Positions 45,066 to 54,300 of a stretch of DNA of 64,000 nt are shown one piece after another. The notes under the pieces were generated by a model. That model searched no databases, was not told the DNA's origin, and saw nothing but the letters and a program-made list of their open reading frames with translations. The translations under genes and the position numbers were made by a program. Each line of letters opens with the position of its first letter. Position 1 is the first letter of the stretch. Source of the DNA: Actinomadura cremea (GTDB lineage Bacteria > Actinomycetota > Actinomycetes > Streptosporangiales > Streptosporangiaceae); assembly GCF_014648495.1 (NCBI RefSeq), contig NZ_BMRF01000001.1:62001-126000 (forward strand), read 5' to 3'.

Positions 45066-45370
45066 GTGATCAGCTCGGCCTTGGGTGAGGTGGCCGGCTA
45101 TGGCATGGACGAGTCGCACCACGCCTTCTACTGGGGCGCCAAGCTCATGTTGATCACCACTGCCGAGGGGGCGGTGTGCGCCTTCAGCCTGGCCCACCCC
45201 AAGGAACTGGACGTGCAGCAGGCGGTCCGCCTGCTGCACGTCCAGCGGGCCCCGCCGGGGCCGTGCCCGATCGTGTGCGACAAGGGATTCGCCGGGGCCG
45301 AAGTGGAGAAGGCCGCTGCGGATCTGGGCCATGTACTGATCCGCCCCGCCGACGGACGGGGGCGGGGCGG
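45066..45370 (+). pseudogene. Transposase DDE-domain fragment (IS982/IS4-like)
   Basis: GYGMDESHHAFYWGAKLMLI, TTAEGAVCAFSLAHPKELDV and PIVCDKGFAGAEVEKAAADL match the middle of DDE transposases of the IS982/IS4 type. Both ends are missing. The following stretch to 45756 has no supported gene. Confidence 0.6.
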
Positions 45371-45756
45371 CCGGGTCGTAGCGGAAGACCGCGGGATCGC
45401 CGGGGAGGCGTTCGGGAGAGCGTCCCGCCGGGCCCGAGGCACCGGTGCTCCTCGACGGCCGGTGGTGGCCGGTCGCCGGTCTCCTGCCGGCCGACGCCGC
45501 CGCCCGTCCAGATCCGGGCGGAGTGGCCCCGCGGCGCGCATGAGGTGCACGCGATTCGGGCGGCCAGGCGAAATCTGCGGCACCGTGCCGTAACCGCACT
45601 CCGGGCCGAACGAATGACCGGCTTTCCGGCCGCGGCCCTTCGCCCCGGCCGTCCGCGCGACGCCGAACGGCGGTGACGGACGTCCGGGCCGCCCCCCCGA
45701 CCGAGATGAGGGCGAAGCCTGTATCTCTAGAGGGGGCAAAAGGGGGCGATGTTCTC

Positions 45757-48492
45757 ATGGTGGGGCCGGTCGAGCTGTGCGGGAGAGAGCCGGAGGTCGC
45801 GGCGGTCGCGGAACTGCTCGCCGGGGCGCGGCGCGGCGAGAGCGCGGCGCTGGTGCTGCGCGGGGAGCCGGGCATCGGCAAGACCGCCCTCCTCGACCAC
45901 GCCGCCGCGACCGCCGGGGGCATGCGGACGCTCCGCGGGACGGGCGTCGAGTTCGAGGCGGAACTGCCGTACTCGGGCCTCCAGTTGCTGCTGCGTCCGG
46001 CCCTGGGGCGCCTCTCCGCGCTGCCCGCGCCGCAGCGCGCGGCGCTGGAGGCGGCGTGCGGCCTCGGTGAGGGAGGCGGCGCCGACCCGATGCTGGTGGG
46101 GCTCGCCGTGCTGTCCGTCCTCACCGACCATGCGGGGACGGACGGGGCGCTCTGCCTGGTCGACGACGCGCAGTGGCTCGACCGGGCCTCGCGGGACGCG
46201 CTGCTGTTCGCCGCGCGGCGCCTGCGGGCCGAGGGCGTGGTCATGCTCTTCACCGTCCGGGACGGCGAGGGCGGCTTCCCCGCGGCGGGCCTGCCGGAGC
46301 TGCGGCTGGCCGGACTGGCGCCGGAGGCGGCGGCCGCCCTGCTCGACCGGTCCCCGCTCGACCCCGCCCTGCGCTACCGGCTGCTCGCCGAGGCGGGCGG
46401 GAACCCGCTTGCGCTGCTGGAGCTGCCGGTCGCGCTGGCCGCCGAGGGCGGCGGGACGTTCGCGCCGCGCGCGCTCCCGCTGACCGACCGGCTGCGGCTG
46501 GCCTTCCACGGCCAGGTCGGCCGGATGCCGGAGGCGTGCCAGAGCGTGCTGCTGGCGGCGGCGGCCGAGGAGTCCGGCGAGGTGGCGGTGATCCTGCGCG
46601 CCGCCGCCGCGCTGGGCGCGACCGTCGAGGCGCTGGCCCCCGCCGAGCGGGCCGGGCTGGTGCTGCGCGGGGACGCCGACGGCACGATCCGCTTCCGCCA
46701 CCCGCTGGTCCGCGCCGCCGTCTACCAGCGGGCGCCGCTCGCGCGGCGGCTCGCCGCGCACCGCGCGCTCGCCGCCGCCCTCGACGCGCCCGAGCACGCC
46801 GACCGCCGGGCGTGGCACCTGGCGGCCGCCGCCACCGGACCCGACGACGAGGTCGCCGCGGCGCTCGAACGCACCGCCGTCCGCGCCCGGGAACGCAGCG
46901 GCCACAAGGCCGCGGCGGCGGCGTACGAGCAGGCCGCGCGGCTGAGCGCCGGGCCCGGCGACCGGGCCCGGCGCGAGGCGCTGGCGGCGGAGGCGGCCCT
47001 GGAGGCGGGCGACCTGGAACGTGCCAGGGCCCTGGGGACGCGCGCGGCCCGGCGGCTGGACGGGGATCCGGTCGCGACCGCGCGGAACGCCGCCGTCCGG
47101 GCGCACGCCGACTTCTGGCAGGGGTCCTACGCCGCCGCGCACCGGGCGCTGCTGGACGGCGCCGCGCTCGTCCGCGACACCGCCCCGGAGCGGGCCGCCG
47201 CGCTGCTGGTCCAGGCCGTCCACCCGTCCTGGTACCTGGGCGAGCGGGCGCTCGCGGAGACGCTGGACCGGCTGACCGCGCTGCCGCTGGACGGCGCGAG
47301 CCCGTACGCGCCGATCGGCCCCTTCCTCGCCCACCTCGACCGCGACCGGGCGGGACGGCCGCCGGGGCTGGGCGGCACCGAATCCGAGGTGCGGCGGCGC
47401 GGCGGCGTCCCCGACCAGGTCCTGATGATCATGTGCGGTGCCGCGCTCGCGCTGGGGCAGGACGCCGACGCGCACGCGCTGGCGACCGGGCTGGCCGCCG
47501 AGCAGCGCGCCCGGGGCGGCGCCGGACGGCTGCCGACCGTGCTGTTCTTCGTGGCGGAGGGCGAGGTGTTCACCGGACGGCATCCGGACGCGCTCGCCAC
47601 GGCGTCCGAGGCCCTGGGGCTCGCCCGCGCCACCGGGCAGCGGCAGTGGGTCGGCCAGTTCGGCAGCGTGCTCGCCTACCTCGACGCGGTGCGGGGACGG
47701 GAGGCGGACTGCCGCCGGAACGCCGAGGACGGGCTCGCCGGGACCGCCGTCGGCGGCGTGTCGCCCGGCGCGCCGTGGGCGCACTGGTCGCTCGGGCTGC
47801 TGGACCTCGGGCTCGGCCGCGCCGAGGCGGCGCTCGCCCGCTTCGAGCGGCTGGCCCGCGAGCCGATGCGCCATCACATCTGCGCCACCCGCGCCACCCC
47901 CGACCTGGTGGAATCGGCCGTCCGGGTGGGGACGCCGGAGCGCGCCGCGGAGCCGCTGGAGCGCTTCGAGCGGTGGGCGGCGTCGGTGCGGCTGCCGTGG
48001 TCGGACGCGCTGGTGCTGCGCTGCCGCGCGCTGCTCGCCGCCGACGACCGGGCCGAGGCGCTCTACGCCGAGGCTCTGCGGCTGCACGACCGGGACGACC
48101 GCGCGCTGGAGCACGCCAGGACCGCGCTGCTCTACGGCGAGTGGCTGCGCCGGGCCCGGCGCAAGGCCGAGGCGCGCGGGCGGCTGCAGGACGCGCTGGA
48201 CGTCTTCGACCGGCTCGGCATGCGCCCGTGGGCCGAGCGCGCCCGCGGCGAGCTCACCGCGACGGGCGTCCCGGACCGGGGCGCGCGGGCCGGCGGCGCG
48301 GCCGCCGCCCTCACCCCGCAGGAGCTCCAGATCGTGCGGCTCGCGGCGCGCGGCCTGTCCAACCGCGACATCGCGGCGCAGCTGTTCCTCAGCCACCGGA
48401 CGGTCGGCTACCACCTCTACAAGGCGTATCCGAAGCTCGGCGTCGCCTCCCGGGGCGAGCTGAGGGACGCCGCCGGCCGGCTCGGGCTGTGA
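45757..48492 (+). CDS. Large LuxR-family regulator with AAA ATPase domain (LAL type)
   Basis: ATG 45757 behind a GGGGG run is preferred over a frame opening at 45673. The 911-residue product has an N-terminal ATPase with Walker A GEPGIGKT (36-43) and Walker B LCLVDDAQWLD (about 140-150), a long TPR-like helical middle (FRHPLVRAAVYQRAPLARRL and later repeats), and a C-terminal LuxR HTH (LTPQELQIVRLAARGLSNRD, IAAQLFLSHRTVGYHLYKAY). The family (MalT/LAL) activates carbohydrate or secondary metabolism genes. The cupin gene 12 bases downstream is probably co-transcribed. Very high G+C, native-looking codon use. Confidence 0.9.
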   Translation: MVGPVELCGREPEVAAVAELLAGARRGESAALVLRGEPGIGKTALLDHAAATAGGMRTLRGTGVEFEAELPYSGLQLLLRPALGRLSALPAPQRAALEAACGLGEGGGADPMLVGLAVLSVLTDHAGTDGALCLVDDAQWLDRASRDALLFAARRLRAEGVVMLFTVRDGEGGFPAAGLPELRLAGLAPEAAAALLDRSPLDPALRYRLLAEAGGNPLALLELPVALAAEGGGTFAPRALPLTDRLRLAFHGQVGRMPEACQSVLLAAAAEESGEVAVILRAAAALGATVEALAPAERAGLVLRGDADGTIRFRHPLVRAAVYQRAPLARRLAAHRALAAALDAPEHADRRAWHLAAAATGPDDEVAAALERTAVRARERSGHKAAAAAYEQAARLSAGPGDRARREALAAEAALEAGDLERARALGTRAARRLDGDPVATARNAAVRAHADFWQGSYAAAHRALLDGAALVRDTAPERAAALLVQAVHPSWYLGERALAETLDRLTALPLDGASPYAPIGPFLAHLDRDRAGRPPGLGGTESEVRRRGGVPDQVLMIMCGAALALGQDADAHALATGLAAEQRARGGAGRLPTVLFFVAEGEVFTGRHPDALATASEALGLARATGQRQWVGQFGSVLAYLDAVRGREADCRRNAEDGLAGTAVGGVSPGAPWAHWSLGLLDLGLGRAEAALARFERLAREPMRHHICATRATPDLVESAVRVGTPERAAEPLERFERWAASVRLPWSDALVLRCRALLAADDRAEALYAEALRLHDRDDRALEHARTALLYGEWLRRARRKAEARGRLQDALDVFDRLGMRPWAERARGELTATGVPDRGARAGGAAAALTPQELQIVRLAARGLSNRDIAAQLFLSHRTVGYHLYKAYPKLGVASRGELRDAAGRLGL

Positions 48493-48504
48493 GAGGCTGC
48501 TCCG

Positions 48505-48858
48505 GTGGCGGCTCCCGACCAGGTACTTCCCGGACAGGTCCTTCCCGTGGACGTCGACGAGGTCCCGGCGGTCGACATCGGTCCCGGGGTCCGCGCCCGG
48601 CTGCTCCCGGGCATGCCGGGCATCCGGACGTGGGTGATCGACCTCGACCCGGGCGCCGAATGGCCGGAACTCGACGTGCACGAGACCTACGGCGAGGCGT
48701 ACTTCGTCGTGCGCGGCGAGCTCATCGAGGGGGGCCGCGTCCACGGGCCGGGCACCTACGTGGCGTTCGGCCCGGGGACGAGCCACCGGCCCCGCAGCGA
48801 GACCGGTGTGCGCGCGTTCGGGTTCAACTACGACGTCCTTCCCGACGAGCCCGCCTGA
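48505..48858 (+). CDS. Small cupin-domain protein
   Basis: GTG 48505, 117 aa, 12 bases after the LuxR gene. A single cupin fold: WVIDLDPGAEWPELDVHETY, GEAYFVVRGELIEGG, GPGTYVAFGPGTSHRPRSET. The metal-ligand pattern (H...E then H in TSH) is largely kept. Likely a metabolite-binding or isomerase-type protein; its ligand is unknown. Confidence 0.8.
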   Translation: MAAPDQVLPGQVLPVDVDEVPAVDIGPGVRARLLPGMPGIRTWVIDLDPGAEWPELDVHETYGEAYFVVRGELIEGGRVHGPGTYVAFGPGTSHRPRSETGVRAFGFNYDVLPDEPA

Positions 48859-48889
48859 CGAACCGGCCGTACGGCCGCGGCCGTGCAGG

Positions 48890-49237
48890 TCATCCGGCGG
48901 CGAGCGCCTCGCGCATGGCCCGCGCGGCGGGGGCCGGGTCGTAGCCGTCGGGGACGCCCTCGACCAGGACGATGTCGCCCTCGATGTGCCGCGAGCGCAG
49001 CGGCGCGATCTCCCGGTACGCGGGCGAGTCCCACCAGGCACGCGCCTCGGCGATCCCGGGGAAGCCGATCATCACGACGGCTCCGGGCCAGCCGCCCTCC
49101 AGCACCTCGTGGGCGGTGAGGTGCACGAGGTAGCGGCCGCCGTAGGGCGCGAAGGTGCCGGGCAGGCGCTCGATGTAGTCCGCGATCTCCGGGTGCGGAG
49201 GGGCGTCCTGCAGGTGGGCGATGACGTAGGCGGTCAC
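48890..49237 (-). CDS. DUF1330 family protein
   Basis: ATG 49237, 115 aa. A dimeric alpha-beta-barrel family: TAYVIAHLQDAPPHPEIADY, TFAPYGGRYLVHLTAHEVLE, GWPGAVVMIGFPGIAEARAW, DSPAYREIAPLRSRHIEGDI. Function unknown for the family. Convergent with the cupin gene, and 66 bases downstream of the SnoaL-like gene on the same strand, so a two-gene unit is likely. Confidence 0.85.
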   Translation of the reverse strand: MTAYVIAHLQDAPPHPEIADYIERLPGTFAPYGGRYLVHLTAHEVLEGGWPGAVVMIGFPGIAEARAWWDSPAYREIAPLRSRHIEGDIVLVEGVPDGYDPAPAARAMREALAAG

Positions 49238-49303
49238 GGTTTCCTCCTCGGATTCGGTGTGGACGGCGGGGGCGGGTACGCCGCCCGCCCCCTCGGGGAC
49301 CGG

Positions 49304-49672
49304 TCAGGCTCCGGCCGGGACCCGGTCGAGGAAGCCGAGCACCTGGCGGATCCGCCCGTCCTCGCCCAGCACCGCGACGTCGAACCCGATGACGACGGGC
49401 TCGCCGCCCTCCGGGCCCAGGTGCCAGGTGAACCGGGCGATGTCGTGGTGGGCGTCCACCGCGCCGCCGAGGCTGAAGACCAGCCCGCCGAACTGGGCCT
49501 GGACGGCCGCGATGGTGGCGTCGAGCCCGTCCGTGCCCCGGACGGACGCGAGCGGGTCGGTGTAGACGGCGTCCTCGGCGAAGACCTCCGCCAGGACGGC
49601 CCGCCGCGCGGCGGCGTCGGTCTCGTTCCACGCGGCGAGGTAGCGCTGGACCAGCTCGGTGATGTCGCTCAT
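49304..49672 (-). CDS. SnoaL-like (NTF2 fold) protein
   Basis: ATG 49672 with GGGAG upstream, 122 aa. SDITELVQRYLAAWNETDAA, FAEDAVYTDPLASVRGTDGL, HHDIARFTWHLGPEGGEPVV, GFDVAVLGEDGRIRQVLGFL are typical of SnoaL-like polyketide-cyclase/isomerase relatives. Probably co-transcribed with the DUF1330 gene. Confidence 0.85.
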   Translation of the reverse strand: MSDITELVQRYLAAWNETDAAARRAVLAEVFAEDAVYTDPLASVRGTDGLDATIAAVQAQFGGLVFSLGGAVDAHHDIARFTWHLGPEGGEPVVIGFDVAVLGEDGRIRQVLGFLDRVPAGA

Positions 49673-49791
49673 CTGCTTCTCCCTGGGGTGTGCTCTCTCT
49701 TGTGATCACCAAGCTAGGGAGGCGGGACGAACGAGGAATCTGACGTGCTTAGGTACTTTCGCCCGAGGCGCGGACCGCCGCTCGGCGGGGG

Positions 49792-50288
49792 TCAGGGGGA
49801 GGTGAGCAGCAGGGGCGAGGTGATGAAGGTGCTTCCCTCCGCCCAGATGCGTCCGCTCGGCGCGACGGAGACGTCGTGCACCCAGGTGGGGATAGGGGTG
49901 TGAACGTCTGCCAGGCGCCGTCCGCGTGGCGCAGGAGCGGCGCGGGGCCGTAGATGGTGCCGCGGTCGAGGACGACGAGGGGGTTGCCGTCCTTGTACAG
50001 CCGCACCTTCCAGCCGTAACCGTCGAGGGCGTCGTCGGCGGGGGCGGCGGCCCGTTCCAGCGCAGGACGAGCGAGTCCACGCGTCCGGAGGCGGTGTTGT
50101 AGCGGCAGCCGCCGCCCCACGCCTCGGCGTCCGATGCTGGCCCCCGCCCGGGGCCACAGAAACGGAAGCGGGACGTCTCGCAGCGCGGCGGGCGGGGATT
50201 CCGCGTGGACGGTGGGGACGGGGGCCAGGGCGACGATCGCGACGGCGGCGGCGAACCGGACGTGGAGTCTTTCCAGGCCGGACATCAT
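49792..50288 (-). pseudogene. Frameshifted secreted protein
   Basis: ATG 50288 has AGGTGG upstream and opens a good signal peptide (LHVRFAAAVAIVALAPVPTV, HAES). The mature part is spread over frames: CRYNTASGRVDSLVLRWNG, then ALDGYGWKVRLYKDGNPLVV and LDRGTIYGPAPLLRHADGAW, then TWVHDVSVAPSGRIWAEGST to a stop at 49792. At least three shifts. Family not recognised. Confidence 0.6.
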
Positions 50289-50455
50289 CCCGCCCACCTC
50301 CACTGGAAAAGTCTCACCGGCCGGTAGCGGCCGCCGGCCAAGGGGCGATCTGTCCCGTTCGTGCGCGCGCTGCGCTGCGCTGACGAGCCGTTCGCCTGGC
50401 GTCCATCCGGGGGCGATGGGGTCGACGATGCCCCATCGTGATCAAGGAGGGACGC

Positions 50456-51289
50456 ATGCGTTCGCTCTTCTCCGCCGCCCTGGCCGGCGTGCTCGCGCTG
50501 GCCTTCGCGGCGCCCGCCGCGGCCGGGACGCGGCCGGACGTCGACCTCGGCAGCCCGCTGCCGCAGGCCCACGCCCACAACGACTACCACCACGAGCGTC
50601 CGTTGCTGGACGCCCTGGAGCACGGGTTCACCAGCGTCGAGGCCGACGTGTGGCTCGTCGACGGCGAGCTGCTCGTGGCGCACGACGCCTGGGAGCTGCC
50701 CGAGGCGGGCACGTTCGAGGACCTGTACCTGGACCCGCTCACGGACCTGGTCAAGGGCAAGGGCCGCAGCGTGTACCCCGGGTGGAACGGGACGTTCCAG
50801 CTCCTGGTGGACCTCAAGACCGACGCCGAGTCCACGTACGCCGCCGTCGAGGCCGAACTGGCCGAGCACGGGCGGATCCTGGCCCGGTACCAGCGCGGGA
50901 AGGTGCACCGCGGGCCCGTCCAGGCCGTCATCAGCGGCAACCGCCCGCTGGAGACCATGCGGGCGGCCGAGCGGCGGTACGGGTTCTACGACGGGCGGTC
51001 CGGCGACCTCGGCGGCCCCCTCGACGCGCGCCTGATGCCGCTGGTCAGCGACAACTGGAACAACCTGTTCACCTGGCAGGGCGCCGGCCCGATGCCCGCC
51101 GCCGAGCGGGAGAAACTGCACGGGATGGTGGACGCCGCGCACCGGGCCGGTCAGCGCATCCGGTTCTGGGCGACCCCCGACGCGCCGGGTCCCGCGCGGG
51201 ACGCCGTCTGGACGGAGCTGCGGGCCGCGGGCGTGGACCACATCAACACCGACGACCTGCCCGGCCTGCGAGAGTTCCTCACCCGCTGA
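50456..51289 (+). CDS. Secreted glycerophosphodiester/PI-phosphodiesterase-like protein
   Basis: ATG 50456 behind AAGGAGGG. The 277-residue product has a Sec signal peptide (LFSAALAGVLALAFAAPAAA) and a GDPD/PLC-like TIM barrel: AHAHNDYHHERPLLDALEHG with the catalytic-type His pair, TSVEADVWLVDGELLVAHD, FQLLVDLKTDAESTY, and the end GVDHINTDDLPGLREFL. Expected to cleave phosphodiester head groups outside the cell. Divergent from the secreted pseudogene. Confidence 0.8.
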   Translation: MRSLFSAALAGVLALAFAAPAAAGTRPDVDLGSPLPQAHAHNDYHHERPLLDALEHGFTSVEADVWLVDGELLVAHDAWELPEAGTFEDLYLDPLTDLVKGKGRSVYPGWNGTFQLLVDLKTDAESTYAAVEAELAEHGRILARYQRGKVHRGPVQAVISGNRPLETMRAAERRYGFYDGRSGDLGGPLDARLMPLVSDNWNNLFTWQGAGPMPAAEREKLHGMVDAAHRAGQRIRFWATPDAPGPARDAVWTELRAAGVDHINTDDLPGLREFLTR

Positions 51290-51292
51290 CGG

Positions 51293-51453
51293 CTACCCGC
51301 TCGGTTCGCGTCCCGCGGACCGGTCCCGTTTCGCCTCGTCCTCCAGCAGGGGGCCGAGGAGAAACGGGATCTGGTCCGTGAGGACGATCGAGGTGGCGCT
51401 GCGGCGGACGCCCGGGCAGGCGAGGATCGAGTCGATCACCTCGTGGAGCTGCT
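51293..51453 (-). pseudogene. Lrp/AsnC regulator C-terminal fragment
   Basis: The minus strand reads QLHEVIDSILACPGVRRSAT then SIVLTDQIPFLLGPLLEDEA, the effector-binding (RAM) domain of Lrp/AsnC regulators, ending at 51293. Upstream there is a stop and out-of-frame text; the HTH is missing. Confidence 0.6.
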
Positions 51454-51660
51454 AGCCGTTCGGGGCGACCGCGCGCACGCCTCCCGTAGGTGCCAGGCAC
51501 CCGTTCGCGCTGACCACCATCGCCGCGACGCGCACGTGTTCGAAGCGGTGGAATGGGCTCCGCAGTCACGCCGGGCGCCTCGCAGCGTGTTCGTCAGTTA
51601 CCACGCCCAGCACCTCGGCGCCTGTGCCGCGTCGACTAAGAGGCGGTTGAAGCTCGGGGC

Positions 51661-51930
51661 TTACGGTCGGCCGATCTGGAGAGGGTTACCGCGGTCGAAG
51701 GTCCAGACCGGACACTCTGCGGCGGCGAACATGGCCAAGCTGGACCGGGCCCCGGGACCCAGCGCGTGATCGATGCCGGACATGAGCAGAGCGTTGGACT
51801 CCTGCCTGCGATAGAGCATGTGCTCGATCAGCGCCGAACCCCCGAAACGCTCCTCCAACGGCACATCCACCCGGACCTCGTCGAAGTAGTCGTAGCTGAC
51901 ATACGCCGTACCGCTGGGCAAAGTCGTAGG
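51661..51930 (-). other. Protein-like fragment of unknown family
   Basis: The minus-strand frame reads TAYVSYDYFDEVRVDVPLEE, RFGGSALIEHMLYRRQESNA, ALGPGARSSLAMFAAAECP and ends at 51661. The composition is protein-like but there is no ribosome site and the N-terminal part is doubtful. Family not recognised. Confidence 0.3.
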
Positions 51931-52082
51931 CCTGGGACACAGCGCGCAACCGGCGAAAGGCCGTTGAAGGCCACACGGGATCAATCCGCCCATAGTGACC
52001 GGCTGGGCGGTCGGGCGGCGGACGAGGGCGCACTGACGATCTCGCGCTTCAGCAGGGGAGGCCGCCTATCTCGACGGCAAGG

Positions 52083-52370
52083 TCAGTGCGAATGAGCCTT
52101 CTCGTGAGCCTCTTCGAGCGAAAATCCCGCCAGGAGCGCCGAGACCCCGCTCGCGAAGTTGGAGCACTCGAAGATGTCCTTGTGCGGGCAGGTCAAGCCA
52201 TGGGCAATGGCGGTGCGTGCCGCCTGAGCCTGGGCAATCCGTTGATCCAGCTCGGTGAGCTTGCGTCGGTACAGCTCCCGCCAGCCGTCGCCGGCCGGCG
52301 AACGAGACGCGATGAACGCTTTGACCTCCCGCAACGTGAAACCGACGTTTCGCAGGGACCAGCCCGACCG
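52083..52370 (-). pseudogene. MerR-family regulator lacking its HTH
   Basis: VGFTLREVKAFIASRSPAGD, WRELYRRKLTELDQRIAQAQ, and a cysteine-containing effector tail (HGLTCPHKDIFECSNFAS) to a stop at 52083. The first half with the winged HTH is replaced by unrelated sequence. The Cys pair suggests a metal- or redox-sensing MerR. Confidence 0.6.
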
Positions 52371-53051
52371 CCGATGGCGGATAACGCCGTTGGCCCGAGA
52401 CACGGGCCGGCGCCGGTAGGCAGGCCGAGCTCCTCCCAAACGAGGACGGCGGTACCTGTCGAACTCGTCGGTACCTTGCACGGGCCCGCGCCATCACCCC
52501 ACCTCACCCACCTCATCGGCCTGACCTGCTGAAACCGTCCGCCGGACGGCCCCGGGAACCCGAGGCCGGTACGCGTCCGCGCACCGGCGGCAGACAATCA
52601 CGTCGCCCGATCTCCGAAAACCTGTGCCGATCGAGGTAGATATTCGCGGCGGGGTGGGGTAGTGTTCCTGTCATCGAAGAGGAACAAGTCCATGAGACGC
52701 GGCAGATGACGAACTGCCCGAGCAGATGGATGGCGCGGGCCGGGCGGGCCGGGGTCAACGCAGTGGAAGGGACTCCGGCCGCCGGCCGCGCACCCGGCGG
52801 CCAACGGGCCGCCGGCGGCACGAAGGCAAGTGGCAACACCGCAGGAAGCACAGGTAGAGAGAACACGGAAGGAGTCTCGGCACCATCGGGATCGCCCGTT
52901 GCAGGCTCCAGTCACGCCGCGCGGGTACCGCAGCCCCACGGATTGGACGGTGGTCTACGGTCACGCATCCGCGATCCCCGCGTCCCCGCCTCGGGCGGTC
53001 GGCGCGGAAGTCAACCGGCCACGGTGCCGGATAGATGGTGTTGTACCTCAT
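52371..53051. other. Gene-poor stretch
   Basis: Several frames remain open on both strands but none has a ribosome site or recognisable domain. I see no supported gene between the MerR remnant and the hairpin at 53052. Confidence 0.4.
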
Positions 53052-53081
53052 GGCCCCGGCGCCGCCTTAGGCGCCGGGGCC
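53052..53081. terminator. 12-bp GC hairpin upstream of the MerR-like gene
   Basis: GGCCCCGGCGCC, loop GCCTTA, GGCGCCGGGGCC: a perfect stem 73 bases before ATG 53154. It could be a terminator of upstream transcription or an attenuator in the leader of the MerR-like gene. TCGTTT follows rather than a full T-run. Confidence 0.4.
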
Positions 53082-53153
53082 CACGTCGTTTCCCCCTGCA
53101 CGTATCCCGGCACGCGTCCGGCAGGTAACGCCCATGACAGTACGGAAGGTTCT

Positions 53154-53576
53154 ATGAGAGCACCTCAGCCGATCAGGCCCGGCGCCCGCCCGGCACACCG
53201 CGACCCGCATTCCGCCCGGCCCGGTCCGGCGCCAGACGCCCCCGACACCGGGGCCGGCAAGCTGGACGACAAGCTGGACGACGAGGACTACCCCGCCTAC
53301 AGCATGGGCCGGGCCGCCGAAATCCTCGGCGTCACCCCGGGGTTCCTGCGCGGCCTGGACGCCGCCAAGCTGTTCGTCCCGCAACGCTCGCCCGGCGGCC
53401 ACCGCCGCTACTCCCGCTACCAGCTCCGCCTGGCCCAGCGCGCCCGCGACATGGTCGACCAGGGCACCGCCCTGGACGCGGCCTGCCGCATCATCATCCT
53501 GGAAGACCAGCTCACCGAAGCCCAGCGCATCAACGCCCAGCTCCAGCAGCGCATCGATCAGGCCCCCCAGCCGTAA
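53154..53576 (+). CDS. MerR-family regulator upstream of the cold-shock gene
   Basis: ATG 53154 with GGAAGG 5 bases upstream. 140 aa: a disordered Pro/Ala/Arg N-terminus of about 50 residues, a MerR-type winged helix (YSMGRAAEILGVTPGFLRGL, LFVPQRSPGGHRRYSRYQLR) and a short dimerisation helix (ACRIIILEDQLTEAQRINAQ LQQ-type). No ligand-binding domain. It lies 275 bases upstream of CspA on the same strand, an association often seen in actinomycetes; control of the cold-shock gene is plausible. Confidence 0.8.
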   Translation: MRAPQPIRPGARPAHRDPHSARPGPAPDAPDTGAGKLDDKLDDEDYPAYSMGRAAEILGVTPGFLRGLDAAKLFVPQRSPGGHRRYSRYQLRLAQRARDMVDQGTALDAACRIIILEDQLTEAQRINAQLQQRIDQAPQP

Positions 53577-53728
53577 CCCCGGGCCAAGAAGCTCGGAGGG
53601 GCCGGCCCCCGGGGCCCGGGACCGTCGCGACCGGTCGGGACCGTGCCCGTAGGTGCGGGGGACCGCGGGACCCGGCGGCTGTGGTGTAGGGTCGGTATCA
53701 ATGGTTGTAGTCGAGTTTTGCGAACGTG

Positions 53729-53762
53729 GAAACGCCCGCGGAGTTCTGTCAGCGGGCGTTTC
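53729..53762 (+). promoter_or_regulatory. Stem-loop in the cold-shock 5' leader
   Basis: GAAACGCCCGC, a 12-base loop, GCGGGCGTTTC, then GTCATTT. It lies in the 150-base region before the cold-shock start. Long structured leaders are usual for csp mRNAs, but the stem could also be a terminator for the MerR transcript. Confidence 0.45.
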
Positions 53763-53851
53763 GTCATTTGGGGGGTCTCTCCAGACGGGCGTACGGCCAG
53801 CAGCCCGGGTCACGCGGCCGCGTTGATCCGTACCGTCCGAAGGAGACGCTC

Positions 53852-54055
53852 ATGACTCAGGGAACCGTGAAGTGGTTCAACGCCGACAAGGGGTTCGGGT
53901 TCATCGCCCCCGCTGACGGCACCGCCGACATCTTCGTTCACCAGTCGGTGATCGACAGCGACGGCTTCCGCACCCTCGCAGAGGACCAGAAGGTGGAGTT
54001 CACCTCCGTCCGCGGCCCCAAGGGCATGCAGGCCGACATGGTCCGCGCGCTCTAA
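53852..54055 (+). CDS. cspA: Cold-shock protein, CspA family
   Basis: ATG 53852 with an excellent GAAGGAGA. 67 aa, full length: [20 protein letters not shown] (RNP1), [14 protein letters not shown] (RNP2), [20 protein letters not shown]. An OB-fold RNA chaperone. The only unusual point is replacement of the usual F in RNP2 surroundings being kept intact, so it should be functional. Confidence 0.95.
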   Translation: MTQGTVKWFNADKGFGFIAPADGTADIFVHQSVIDSDGFRTLAEDQKVEFTSVRGPKGMQADMVRAL

Positions 54056-54074
54056 CGACGCGCGCCACGAACAG

Positions 54075-54300
54075 ATCGCCGACGGGCAGGTCCGCCAAGC
54101 GGGCCTGCCCGTCGGCGTGACCGGGCAAATCACAGGGATGACGCCGACGGCGGCCGCGACTTCGACTTCCTCAAGGACGTCACCCGGCTGCGTGAACGCG
54201 AATGTGATCGCCGCGACCTGGCCGAGGCGATCATCCGCCGCGTCGGGCAACTCGCCGATGCCGACGCCCGCCACCCCGTGGCCGCGAACCCTGCACTTGC
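54075..54300 (+). pseudogene. Gene fragment cut by the deleted IS at 54296
   Basis: The frame reads RDFDFLKDVTRLRERECDRR, DLAEAIIRRVGQLADADARH with protein-like composition and then runs into the IS terminal repeat. No start codon or ribosome site is clear. Family not recognised. Confidence 0.35.

Noticed and set aside
46173-48944. A 923-codon + strand frame overlapping the LuxR gene
   Set aside because: Shadow frame composed almost only of Arg, Ala, Gly and Pro; the LuxR frame has clear ATPase and HTH motifs.
45727-49041. A 1104-codon open frame on the minus strand opposite the LuxR gene
   Set aside because: It is the codon-bias shadow of the LuxR gene and runs across the cupin gene; the product is Arg/Gly/Pro/Gln-rich without domains or a ribosome site.
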